A stretch of DNA of 64,000 nt from Scolanthus callimorphus. Lineage: Eukaryota; Cnidaria; Anthozoa; Actiniaria; Edwardsiidae. Below are positions 55,238 to 64,000 of this stretch, piece by piece. Made by a program: the position numbers and the translations under genes. The stretch covers positions 17,843,073 to 17,907,072 of the forward strand of contig CM066912.1 of assembly GCA_033964015.1 (NCBI GenBank). The letters are read 5' to 3'. Positions within the stretch are counted from its first letter, which is position 1. Each line of letters begins with the position of its first letter. Under the pieces are notes generated by a model that was not told the DNA's origin, did not search any database, and saw only the letters and a list, made by a program, of their open reading frames with translations.

Positions 55238-55706
55238 TTAGGGAGTAGTCATTATTTATTGGGAGGGGGGTTGGTAAATGGGAGAAACCAACTGCTGAAA
55301 CTTTTTACTCACCCCCCCGCCCCGTAAGCTCAAGCTCATAGTTATGCTAATGTAAATATTTTTACACGGTTCCAATAAAAATATATCTATGGCATTAGGC
55401 AAAACGTCCCCCCCCCATTTCAGGGGGTCTGACTGACTTTGATAGTTAGAAAACGTGCTCACGAAGCATTGAAACGGCAGCATACCAATAATTTTTATGT
55501 TTCACTAGTAAAACAGATAAAACACTCCAGCTCGTTTTGTAAACTTTACATAAATATCACGTGTCAGATGGTGGCAGACAAAACTTTATAGCCCCACCCT
55601 TTTACGATGCAAAACTTTTTTGTCCCCCCCCCAAGCAACCAACCCCCCCCCCCCCCCCCCCCATCACATTTACCAACTCCCCCCATAAGTAATGACCACT
55701 CCCTTA
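55238..55706. mobile_element. MITE with GGGAGTxGTCATTA ends
   Basis: TAGGGAGTAGTCATTATTTA TTGGGAGGGGGGTTGG is mirrored by CCAACTCCCCCCATAAGTAA TGACCACTCCCTT at about 55670-55706. The interior has poly(C) of about 20 at 55641-55662 and other C and G runs. Non-coding. Confidence 0.8.
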
Positions 55707-55983
55707 AAAAAATTGCTAAATTTCTTTCTAATTGGTGCTGGTTTTGTTTTCCTGTAGCTTTGATGAAGGATTTACGCTCCCAGGCTTCGTGGGTCACGTG
55801 TTCAGGCCCGTAGCTCGCATTCTTGGAGGAGTTCGTTGTCCTCAGTTTTTCAGAAAAAACCTGTATAAACCAAATTTATAGCATTTTGTCGTGTTTCCTA
55901 CCTGTTTTGTGACCAAAACCCCGATTTTTCTGGCCCCAAAGCAAGGGAGTTCGAAACCCCCTCCCACGGGCCTAGTGTTTTGC
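55707..55983. other. spacer
   Basis: No gene was seen. Confidence 0.4.
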
Positions 55984-56589
55984 TATTTTAACTGGTCCCC
56001 ATTAGTGCAAATGTAAGGTGCTACTCATTAGTATTCACTTGTTGGCTCTACTCGCTTCGGCCGGGCGCGTCTACGTCCAGCTCCACCATTCTACAACTCT
56101 ACAACACCGACTACAATCTGGAATAATAAAATTCGTCGTCTTCATGGCTCCACTGGTTTCTGCCCTCCTTCACGTGGCACTCACTGTGTTTGTGGCTGTT
56201 GGTCTGAGTTTTGGGATTTTGACGGTTTGCTGCCTAAGAGTTTAACGAGTCCACCTACACGTGGGTAAATGTAATTCAACTGGGATGTTGCCAGAGCTTC
56301 TTACTTTCCATCGGAAGCTCGCCTATTATTTATTTTACTAAGGTTTGTGATACAGTATTGCTTTGCCGTTTCATGCAGTATACCATCTTAGCAGTAATTG
56401 TATAATTTGCCTCGCGTTGCTTAGTTCAGTTTTCAGTCGTATGTCCTGTGTTCTCTTTATTTCGGTTCAGTAAGCGTGGACATAGTGTCGGCAAATATCC
56501 GTTGTTTATGTTAATTCTTACAAGCGATATGTCCACCGGTGAACCCAGCAAGGGGGCTGGATTATTTTCGTTAGTCTTAAAGTGTTAAA

Positions 56590-56775
56590 TCCAACGGTGA
56601 AGCCAGCAGACGGGGCTGCTGTGATTTGGAGAAACCAGCAGACGGGGCTGCTGTGATTTGGAGAAACCAGCAAACGGGGCTGCTGTGATTTGGAGAATAT
56701 GTCCACTGGTGAAGCCAGCAGGGGGCTGGGAGTTAGTTCTGTTAATTCCACCAGTGAAGCCAGCAGGGGGCTGGA
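56590..56775. repeat. minisatellite CCAGCAGACGGGGCTGCTGT type
   Basis: Three consecutive 32-bp units (CCAGCAGACGGGGCTGCTGT then GATTTGGAGAAA), flanked by looser units GAAGCCAGCAGGGGGCTGG. Confidence 0.9.
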
Positions 56776-56829
56776 ATTTCGGAATATATTCCATCTGTCT
56801 TTCGCATACGTTTATACTTTATTGCTGGG

Positions 56830-57110
56830 TCTGTCACACGAGTCATGCATGTATGTGTGAATGCGCATGGTGTGACATCGGGTCACGCATGTTTTATACT
56901 GGATCTGTCACACAAGTCTTGCATATATATGTGTCTGAATGCGCATGGCGTGACATCGGGTCACGCGTGTTTTATACGGGTTGAATGCGCATGGCGTGAC
57001 ATCGGGTCACGCGTGTTTTATTCTGGGTCTGTCACACAAGTCTTGCATGTATGTGTGTGAATGCGCATGGCGTGACATCGGGTCACGCGTGTTATACTGG
57101 GTCTGTCACT
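56830..57110. repeat. minisatellite AATGCGCATGGCGTGACATC type
   Basis: Four imperfect copies of about 70-75 bp with GGGTCACGCGTGTTTTATAC and CTGTCACACAAGTCTTGCAT; one copy is internally short. Confidence 0.9.
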
Positions 57111-57394
57111 GTACTTTGTAATTTTTTTTCGTCGACCCTGGGGGAGTCTGCTCTTGGCTCTTACATCACCCGGGACTTGTTCCGGGCCTGGGGTCGACGG
57201 TCGACTGGAGCTATTGCAGCCCCAAGCTATTAGATTTTTGTCCCTTACCTTGTTTGCTATGTATAGTTTAAGTCTGTCAGTTCAGTTTCTATGTTTATGG
57301 CTTATGCGATTTTTTATAAACTATATCGTTATTCAGCCCAGCTGATCGTCGACCCCATGGCTCAGCGTTTACTGTATCAAGTTGTGAGTATTGG

Positions 57395-57500
57395 GAGTTT
57401 TGGGTGATGGGAGTTTTGAGTAATGGGAGTTTTTAGTAATGGGAGTTTTGAGTAATGGGAGTTTTGTGTATAGGGAGTTTTAGTATTGGGCTATGGGAGT
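57395..57500. repeat. minisatellite GGGAGTTTTGAGTAAT
   Basis: About six 15-17-bp units. Confidence 0.9.
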
Positions 57501-57675
57501 TTTTTGGGGAAGTGTAGTAACGCTTCTTTGGAGATATTTGTGTTATGGGTTCCGCTCCTGTCTCCGCTGTTGGGCCCAGCGCATTTTGGGCCTAGCTTTA
57601 CAGCTTCATAGGGGCGAAGCCAGGTCTCCTTCCCATAACTTAACATTAGCACAATGAGACCAGTTAAAAAAGGTT

Positions 57676-57948
57676 ACTATTTTAACTGGTCCCCATTAGT
57701 GCAAATGTAAGGTGCTACTCATTAGTATTCACTTGTTGGCTCTACTCGTGAAGGCCGGGCGCTTCTACCGTCCTGCTAATTTATTTTGTGTTTTTCATCT
57801 CGTTGTGCTCCTGGGGCCTGGCGGTGCCTTTTCGCTGTTCCCACCCACCCTCCCCCAGTTTCGTTTCCACGCAATCACTAGGCTCGCCAGGTCTCCTTCC
57901 CATAACTTAACATTAGCACAATGAGACCAGTTAAAAAAGGTTACTATT
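57676..57948. mobile_element. 273-bp deletion derivative of the preceding element
   Basis: Shares about 95 bp at the left end and about 70 bp at the right end with the 1.69-kb element, both nearly identical, and lacks the minisatellites. The two elements are adjacent with TTACTAT between and after them. Confidence 0.8.
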
Positions 57949-58294
57949 CGTATCCTCGCGCGCAATTGTAAACTCGGTTAGTTGCCCTTCAAAATTCCGC
58001 CGAGATTTTCTTCATAATTTTTTTTCGCCCTGAGGTTTTTGCTATTAGCTTGTTTTTCTTTCTACGTTCTTGTCAGAGTTTGAAATGAAAGACTTGACTT
58101 TCACGCTCGGCCAGCACGTATTATCAGTTTTACAGATTTCTTCAGTCGCACCTTATTTTCATTTTTCAAACGAACACAAGTGAAGCTCCCAAAATCAGCC
58201 TTTCGAAGGTTGCCTGTGAAGTGTACACATTTCATTTTAGTCTAAAACGAATTTTTGAAAATGATAAATTGGTTATCGGCGCTTTTTTTATTGT
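57949..58294. other. right flank of the 9.8-kb insertion
   Basis: No coding sequence was seen. Confidence 0.4.
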
Positions 58295-58347
58295 GGAATA
58301 TAGCCGCGGAATATAGTATTTTTATTCCACTAAATCGGAAAGGTCTA

Positions 58348-59020
58348 CTCTGGACTATTCGTGACTCTGTCTACACACAGGAGGGCGTCCTCCTCTACGA
58401 TGACCGCGTCTTGGTCCCTGAATTGCTTCATTCTTCGCCACGTTTGGTGTACCGGAAGAGCTGTCCAGTGACGGTGGCCCAGAATTCACAGCAAGCCAAA
58501 CGGAGGCATTTCTCCGCCTCTGGGGCGTACGCTACCGTCTCTCCTCCACCTACTTCCCTCAGTCCAATGGACGCGCAGAAGTAGCCGTGAAGACAGCCAA
58601 GCGCCTCTTGATGTCCAACACAGGTCCTACTGGTAGCCTGGACAATGACGGATTCCTGATTCCTACTCCAATTACGCAATACCCCCGATCCTGACTGCAA
58701 GCTTTCCCCTGCGCAGATCATTTTCGGGCGCCCCCTACGGGACACCCTCTCCTTCGTCAACAGGTTAGAGAAGTTCTCGAACCCAAACATTCGCCCGCTT
58801 TGGCGCGACGCATGGTCAGCGAAGGAGCAAGCACTCGTATGACCCGTACCACTGAATCCCTTGCACAACATTCAAGGCCTCTCTGCCCACTGGTCGTAGG
58901 AGAGAGGGTCTTCCTACAAAATCAGCACGTTAATAGCCCAACCAAATGGGACAGATCAGGAACCGTAGTGGAATCCCTTGACCACGACCAGTATCGCATA
59001 CATAAGGGGCCCGATATATG
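58348..59020 (+). pseudogene. Ty3/gypsy element A: integrase remnant
   Basis: Continues the frame left at 48487 (IRDSVYTQEGVLLYDDRVLV). The H2C2 zinc finger and the first catalytic Asp are deleted near 58435. The second Asp (58470-58472, in SSDGGPEF) and the Glu (58578-58580, in GRAEVAVK) remain with the classical D-x35-E spacing. After that come KTAKRLLMSNTGPTGSL, FGRPLRD-like sequence in another frame (about 58730) and the C-terminal segment PTKWDRSGTVVESLDHDQYR to 59008, where it ends. At least two frame changes occur. The element lacks a recognisable 3' LTR in the window. Confidence 0.85.
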
Positions 59021-59158
59021 ACGAGGTTTTCTCTACTACGCTCAAGCACCGTAGTAGCGTAGTGGCATATCTTACATACCTTGCATTCTTTCACCGCTTG
59101 TGATAAGGAAGAAATAACCGAAGCATGAGTATCTCGATCTCGGAAAACTGTGATGAAT
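59021..59158. other. junction between gypsy A and gypsy B blocks
   Basis: CTACTACG...CCGTAGTAGCGTAG is a short inverted pair at about 59031-59060. Nothing codes. Confidence 0.4.
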
Positions 59159-59455
59159 AGTGGAGAGTGGGAATGAAATATATTTCCAGCAAACTGCACC
59201 GTATTACCGTATTACCTTAGTGGAGAGTGGGAATGAAATATATTTAAAGCAAACTGCACCGTATTACCGTAGTAGCGTAGTGGAGAGTGGGAATGGAATA
59301 TATTTCCAGCAAACTGCATCGTATTACCGTAGTGGAGAGTGAGAATGAAATATATTCTCAGCAAACTGCACCGTATTACCGTAGTAGCGTAGTGGAGAGT
59401 GGGAATGAAATATATTTCAAACAAACTGCACCGTATTACCGTAGTAGCGGCTGGA
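59159..59455 (+). repeat. 56-60-bp tandem repeat, five copies
   Basis: The unit is GTGGAGAGTGGGAATGAAAT, ATATTTCCAGCAAACTGCAC, CGTATTACCGTAGTAGCGTA. Later units have small indels. It directly precedes the first recognisable gypsy B sequence. Confidence 0.92.
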
Positions 59456-61752
59456 ACCCTATCAAAAATCTCGGTAAAGCAGCCATAAAGGTTGCCTACA
59501 AAGGCAAATCAATCGCTACTAATTTTCATATCGTACACGCCCCTGATCAACCTTCTATGATAGGGTGCAGACAAGCCCAAGAACTAGGACAACCCACAAC
59601 CAGCCGTGCACCCCCCAAGAACAGTGCCTATCCACATTCTACCATCTACAAAACCGACATTATTACTGAAGAACAGAACCTACCGATTGGGTAAACTCCA
59701 TTGTCTGCAATGTTAGATCCACTAGCGATGGGAGAGACCAAAGTTCGCCACTGCTTAGACCCCAAAGACAAAAGTAAGAACATTAGATGTGAACATTACT
59801 ATTCCCGTACTATCGACGAAGTTGTTCCCCTCCTCCATGGCAAAGCCTACTTCTCGGTAGTAGACACCAAGCAGGTGTACTGGCACGTGGAGCTCGACTA
59901 CGAATCGAGCTTACTGTGCATGAGGCGTTCGTTAGAATGATGCAGGCCACTAGAAAACAACGTAAGCCTCAACTCATCGAAGTTACAATTTTGGCAACCC
60001 AGTGTCAGCTTCTATGGCCACACGCTCACATCCGCTGGTATCGCACCAGCCTCCGACAAAATGGAAGCGATCCGAAATATCATCGCACCGAAGAATGTAA
60101 AGGAGCTTCTATCACTCCTAGGTATGATTACCTACCTGAATCGCTTTTCAACTAGGCTCGCACAGCTCACAACGCCACTACGGGAACTCACGAAGAAGAA
60201 TGTTTGTTTTCGATGGGAATCCCAATACCAAGACGCACTTGATAGAATCAAGCAAGAGCTATGCTCAGCGAAGATACTCGCGTTCTATGACCCAAACCCC
60301 TCCACAGCAACTTTTACAGTGTGACGCAAGCAAGGAAGGCCTTGGCTGCTAGCTCAGGCAAATAGACTCAACCAACAACACGAACAGATCGTAGCTATGG
60401 CCTCACGATCTCTGACCGACGCGGAATCCAGATCCTCACATATCGAGCGAGAGTGTCTGGCAGTAATGTTTGGCCTCGAGAAGTTTAAGTACTACCTCTT
60501 AGGAAGACACACACTCGTCGAAACTGACACTCTCCACTAGAACAAATCTTCAAGAAGAATATCGCAGAGGCCCCTGCGCGACTGCAGAGGCTTCTACTCC
60601 GCTGTATGAAGTTCGACGTCGAAGTCAAGTACAGGCGAGGCGAGACGATCCCTGTAGCAGACACTCTATCGAAGATGTGCCCCTCTAGGGAGACATGTGA
60701 TTCGACAGCCGAGAACCCTACGAGTTGTGCTCCGGAATACAGCGTTCACTTCCTCACAGACAAGATATGCCTGATTGATATAGACGCGGTGAAACTCGAA
60801 GTGGCTCAAGACAGAACCATGAACCTCTTAACGGAGGCCACAACGGGTGACCAAACTACAGGAAGCAGTGCCCAGAGGAAGTACATGACTACTGGATTTT
60901 TCGGTGCGATTTGATCCTAGAAGACGGGCTCATACTCAAAGGCGACAGAATCGTCGTACCGGAAGCCCTGCGCGACCGGATAGTAGACACAAAATACATG
61001 CAGGACACCAAGGGGAGACCAATTGCCTTCTGTCAGCCAGGCAGGCAGTATTTTGGCCCGGTATGAGCGAGGATATCAGACAAGCAGTTAAAGGTCGTGA
61101 AGCATGCAACAAGCATCAATCAGCTCCGCCAAAACTGCCGCTGATGCCACCCGACCTACCAACTAGACCCTGGGAGAAGCTAGGCTCAGACATCTTCGAG
61201 TTCAAAGGCTCCAAATACCTGATGATCGCGGACTACTACTCCAGATTTCCAGTTATAAGACTCCTGAGTGACAAGTCAGCTCATACCATTTGTAACCATT
61301 GCAAGAGTGTTCTCGCGGAGTACGGGCTACCTTCTGTAATTCAAGTAGACTTTGAGAGTCAATACATTAGCAAGGTGCAAATAGCGGTATTACTGTCATC
61401 CCCAGCTCACATCACCACCAAACAAACAGTGTTGCAGAGAAGGCCATCGGCATCTGTTAGGCCTTATGGGAGAAAGCAATAGAGAGCAATCGATGCCCTT
61501 ACAATGCACTATGGATGCACAGAACCACTCCTCTTAGTAACCAACTACCGTCACCCCACGAACTCCTCTTTAAGAGGAAGCCAAAGACGCTGCTCCCCGC
61601 CAGTAAGTCCTCTCTTCAGTCACAGCATCCTAACAGGGAGATTCATCTGAGAATCCAACCAGCAGAGACAAGAGAAACAAGTTCAATCATACAACAGAAG
61701 AGCTGGTCGGGACAAGTACACCCTAAAGAAGGGCCAGCCGGGATATGTATGG
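59456..61752 (+). pseudogene. Ty3/gypsy element B: protease-RT-RNase H-integrase remnant
   Basis: A second, distinct gypsy lineage. Protease/linker: APDQPSMIGCRQAQEL (about 59545). RT: CLDPKDKSKNIRCEHYYSRTI and DTKQVYWHVELDYESSLLC, then a deletion at about 59920 removes the YxDD active site. A frameshifted segment FYGHTLTSAGIAPASDK leads to the intact stretch AIRNIIAPKNVKELLSLLGM (about 60065). RNase H: frame-broken around 60320-60540; end of the connection domain KYRRGETIPVADTLSKMCPS. Integrase zinc-finger end ACNKHQSAPPKLPLMPPDLP, then core with GSDIFEFKGSKYLMIADYYS and VDFESQY where SDNGPQY is usual. Many frame changes, dead. A LINE interrupts it at 61753. Confidence 0.85.
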
Positions 61753-62527
61753 ACAGACAGACAGACAGACAGACTTATTTATACACGGACAAAACACTCA
61801 GTATACATGTAATTATATTAAACTACTACTGGTTTACAGGTTTGCCGTGTGTGAAACTGGTTTAGAAATCACAGTTTTCCAAACCATTCTTGAATTGACG
61901 TAAGGTGGTTGTCGAACGTAATTCGCTTGGAAGATTGTTCCAAAGTAACGCCCCACTGTAGCCAAAGGATCTCTTCATATAATTTGTCCGCGGCCTCGGT
62001 AAAGCTAGCTTATTATTACTATTTCTAAAATTGTAGGAGGTTTCGCGGGAGGAGAATATATCCTGGATATAGATGGGTGTTTGATTGTTAAGGGCTTTGA
62101 ACATCAGGACAGCTTTTTGCTTAGCCCTTTGTACATGTACCCTGTCCCAGCCCAGCACACCGAGAACCCGATCAGAGCTAGCGTCGAAACTTGAATTAGT
62201 GATTATTCTTGCCGCTCTATTCTGGAGCTTTTGTAATTTATCAGATAGATGCATTGCAAGCCCATCCCATACTGAACTACAGTAATGGAGATGGGGCTCA
62301 ATCAGCGCATTATAGATTTTTATGGCTGTGCATCTGTTGATGAAGGGTCTGGTACGTTTTAAAGCTCCAATCCCTGATGAGATTTTTTTGGAAATTTTCT
62401 CGATGTGTTTGGACCAGGACAGGGTATCATCAATGTGTAAACCTAGGGACCTTGTGTGGTGCACTTGCTTGATCTCGTTACCTTTTATGGAAACGTTTAT
62501 TTGTGACCCCGCAAGAGTTTGCAATCT
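61753..62527 (-). mobile_element. CR1-like LINE 3' fragment inserted in gypsy B
   Basis: 5'-truncated LINE of about 775 bp on the minus strand. It ends in a (CTGT)n tail (61753-61775 as GACAGACA on the plus strand). It interrupts gypsy B between YVW and the WNSMKKIWQPGE segment. Confidence 0.88.
61862..62524 (-). pseudogene. LINE ORF2 C-terminal fragment
   Basis: 220 codons without a natural start. The LGLHIDDTLSWSKHIEKISK segment is the RT thumb, followed by LIEPHLHYCSSVWDGL and KLQKLQNRAARIIT, then KRSFGYSGALLWNNLP. These match the corresponding parts of the CR1-like LINE at 15.9-18.0 kb (PYLDYCAPVWDTC; LQKLQARAARVVTG; KRSFSYSGAMLWNSL) and show that the two are related but distinct subfamilies. 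No RT catalytic motif is present. Confidence 0.88.
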
Positions 62528-62953
62528 CTGTCGTGACCCAATGGAACTCCATGAAGAAGATATGGCAGCCTGGCGAGGTGTTCAGTCACCCAAACCCCAT
62601 CAGATAGCCCAGGACCTACATCGTCGAGATGAATGGCAAGCTCTTCTAGAGAACAAGGGAACAATTATGCGAGTGAAGGTCACCGACCGAAAACTAGCTC
62701 CACTCTAACTCCTATGTTCCACAGTGGTCAACAGGAACCTCCTGCGCCACCACCACAACACCATGATGACCATGTACCTGCGCCAACCACTCTTCCCGTC
62801 GACCCCATGGACACTACAGACCCAACCAACGAGCGAATACCAACGAGCATGAGGACTCAACTGAAGAAAGGGATGACAAGGAAGACGAGGACGAGAAGGG
62901 GGTCAAGCCTTCGTTCCATCTACGGAGCCACACGACAAGATGTGGAAGGGTGA
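62528..62953 (+). pseudogene. Ty3/gypsy element B, C-terminal end
   Basis: After the LINE the gypsy B frame resumes as WNSMKKIWQPGEVFSHPNPI followed by in-frame stops (for example TAG after PIR), RTYIVEMNGKLF and a Pro-rich tail (GQQEPPAPPPQHHDDHVPAP in another frame). The C-terminal tail is typical of the lineage. Decayed. Confidence 0.7.
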
Positions 62954-63609
62954 CCAAGGTCCCCTCCAAGTTTGAAAACTGATCACCCAGGCATGGCGCA
63001 CAGCACCGAGGAGGAGATTAGTTTATGCAGCGACGGTTTGTTATACGATTTTTTGGAGATTTCTTCTGCTTAACACAGGGACGGCGGAGCCGGGGGGCTT
63101 ACACATTTCGCCAAGGTAAGGTTTCATTCATTTCGCCAAGTTTCACATACATTTTCACTAAACGCAGCCCCCCCCCCCCACACACACACACCTTGCCATA
63201 TCCTACAAATGAGCACCCCCCGCCACACTTTGATGACTGTTCCGCCGTTCCTGTAACAATAAGACGTACAATACAGGGTTTTTCAAAAAGCGATTTTCTA
63301 GCCCCACCAGACTGCGGAGACCGATGAACCGTTCTACCAGGACCTGAAGGAGGAAAGTCTAAGCAGAAAAGTCTAAGCAAGAGGTAAGAATCAATTTTCT
63401 CAGAGTGAGATTTTATTTCATCGCGAAGTTATACCAGTAAATGCGAGCCAAACTACTGGTTAATGTACAATCACTCAAATCAATCTAGACGTATAGCGAC
63501 TATATGATACAATACACAGGTTTGGACCAACTCTGGGCAATTTAATATTGTATATGAACACAATACAACTGCCCAAAGAATGGCCCATATACAATACAGA
63601 GATATATAC
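62954..63609. other. spacer between gypsy B and tyrosine recombinase
   Basis: Contains a poly(C)/CA-rich run at about 63170-63192 and AAAAGTCTAAGCA doublets at 63352-63380. GGGCAATTTAATATTGTATA / TATACAATACA inverted words near 63535-63600. No gene was seen. Confidence 0.4.
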
Positions 63610-64000
63610 TTATTGTAAAAAGGGGGAAAATGGATTAGCATATTGATATGTGGTGTTACTGGTGCTAGAAATCTGTTTTGCAATTCTAAGGAATATGAGG
63701 CTTAGCGGTGAACGAATATAGCGTTTATAACAGTCCGAGGTCCATCGACCAATGAGTTTGATTTCATAATCCTTTAGTCCTGCTACGGAGGCTGATGTAG
63801 CGCCGCCAATTCTAAAACTGTGTCCGCTATACTGGTGTGCGTCCATTCCTAATAACCGCAACAGAGAAGCAACGAACTTTGTGAGATCTTTGCGAGACAT
63901 CGCATTGTTGGATGCAAGTCCGAACAAAGGTTTGGTGTCCCGTGAGTCAGATTTTGACTGTTGGAAGCGTAAATTTGCCTTCATAGCACATACCGCGCAC
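63610..64000 (-). CDS. tyrosine recombinase, C-terminal part, cut by the window edge
   Basis: The minus-strand frame is open to the right edge of the window (the first in-frame Met is at 63984 but the frame continues past it), so the gene is partial. The catalytic core is visible: SGHSFRIGGATSAS (the HxxR box), then IKLIGRWTSDCYKRYIR (W/H position and the nucleophilic Tyr). This HSFRIGxAT...GRWxSDxYxRYIR pattern is that of tyrosine recombinases in DIRS/Ngaro-type and Crypton-like eukaryotic elements. No RT or other partner lies inside the window, so the element class cannot be fixed. No disabling change in the visible part. Confidence 0.8.
   Translation of the reverse strand, partial: CAVCAMKANLRFQQSKSDSRDTKPLFGLASNNAMSRKDLTKFVASLLRLLGMDAHQYSGHSFRIGGATSASVAGLKDYEIKLIGRWTSDCYKRYIRSPLSLIFLRIAKQISSTSNTTYQYANPFSPFLQ

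Larger units (their letters stand above)
55984..57670. mobile_element. 1.69-kb repeat-rich element with terminal inverted repeats
   Basis: It starts CTATTTTAACTGGTCCCCAT TAGTGCAAATGT and ends ACATTAGCACAATGAGACCAGTTAAAA, an imperfect inverted pair. Three minisatellites fill the interior. A second, short version follows directly at about 57676-57948 with the same two ends. No transposase was recognised. Confidence 0.75.
48496..58330. mobile_element. 9.8-kb insertion splitting gypsy A between RNase H and integrase
   Basis: The protein frame of gypsy A stops at 48487 (AEYRR) and continues at about 58350 (IRDSVYTQEG). Inverted sequences lie at the edges: TATAGTATTCCGCGGCTATA at about 48496 and its complement at about 58295-58318. 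In addition a 21-bp piece of gypsy sequence (48455-48475) is present inverted at 58327-58347. The insert holds several separate elements listed below. It is probably an original inverted-repeat element that received further insertions. Confidence 0.7.

Noticed and set aside
55984..57770. LTRs of a retrotransposon (about 95-bp direct repeats)
   Set aside because: The repeated ends are better explained as two adjacent elements with terminal inverted repeats, since the right ends are also duplicated and mirror the left ends; no primer-binding site or pol was found.

Overview
The window is eukaryotic, most likely from an anthozoan cnidarian such as a stony coral. The grounds are an apparently single-exon rhodopsin-family receptor gene of a kind common in cnidarians, AT-rich spacer, and a mixture of CR1-like and L1-like LINEs, Ty3/gypsy, Penelope-like and tyrosine-recombinase retroelements, SINEs, many MITEs and minisatellites. 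There are no bacterial operons, rRNA genes or convincing tRNA genes. The species assignment is inference from element and gene style, since no search could be run.

The only confident host gene is a class A GPCR at 10131-11261, preceded by a likely 3' splice site that implies a 5'UTR intron. Almost everything else is mobile or repetitive DNA, much of it nested.

Layout. 0.28-0.78 kb: 14-bp minisatellite. 4.1-7.3 kb: 5'-truncated LINE and a composite bounded by 143-bp direct repeats. 8.5 kb: MITE. 10.1-11.3 kb: GPCR. 11.5-14.65 kb: SINE, foldback and MITE cluster. 14.85-20.42 kb: three-layer nest in which a foldback element is split by a TA-target element carrying a palindromic CRE-rich array, itself split by a CR1-like LINE. 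20.4-27.2 kb: mirror-like mosaic of a 49-bp minisatellite and a 0.6-0.9 kb module. 32.7-33.2 kb: pyrimidine-rich array. 33.95-37.39 kb: element with perfect 76-bp terminal inverted repeats and a 112-bp tandem array. 37.4-38.6 kb: another module copy and a perfect 113-bp-arm palindrome. 40.0-41.9 kb: decayed remnant of an integrated dsDNA-virus or Polinton-like element, with two divergent small genes and a broken packaging ATPase. 42.9-59.0 kb: a dead Ty3/gypsy element (A) opened by two large insertions, 43.64-46.47 kb and about 48.5-58.33 kb; the second holds an L1-like element with a 14-bp target duplication and several inverted-repeat elements. 59.2-62.95 kb: a second dead Ty3/gypsy element (B) cut by a CR1-like LINE. 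63.6-64.0 kb: tyrosine recombinase running off the window.

The elements do not form one pathway. Their nesting gives a relative history: gypsy A is older than the elements inside it, the viral ATPase is older than the SINE in it, and the foldback is older than the CRE element, which is older than the LINE. The least familiar structures are the CRE-palindrome element, the 76-bp-TIR satellite-bearing element, the mirror mosaic and the hammerhead-like palindrome.
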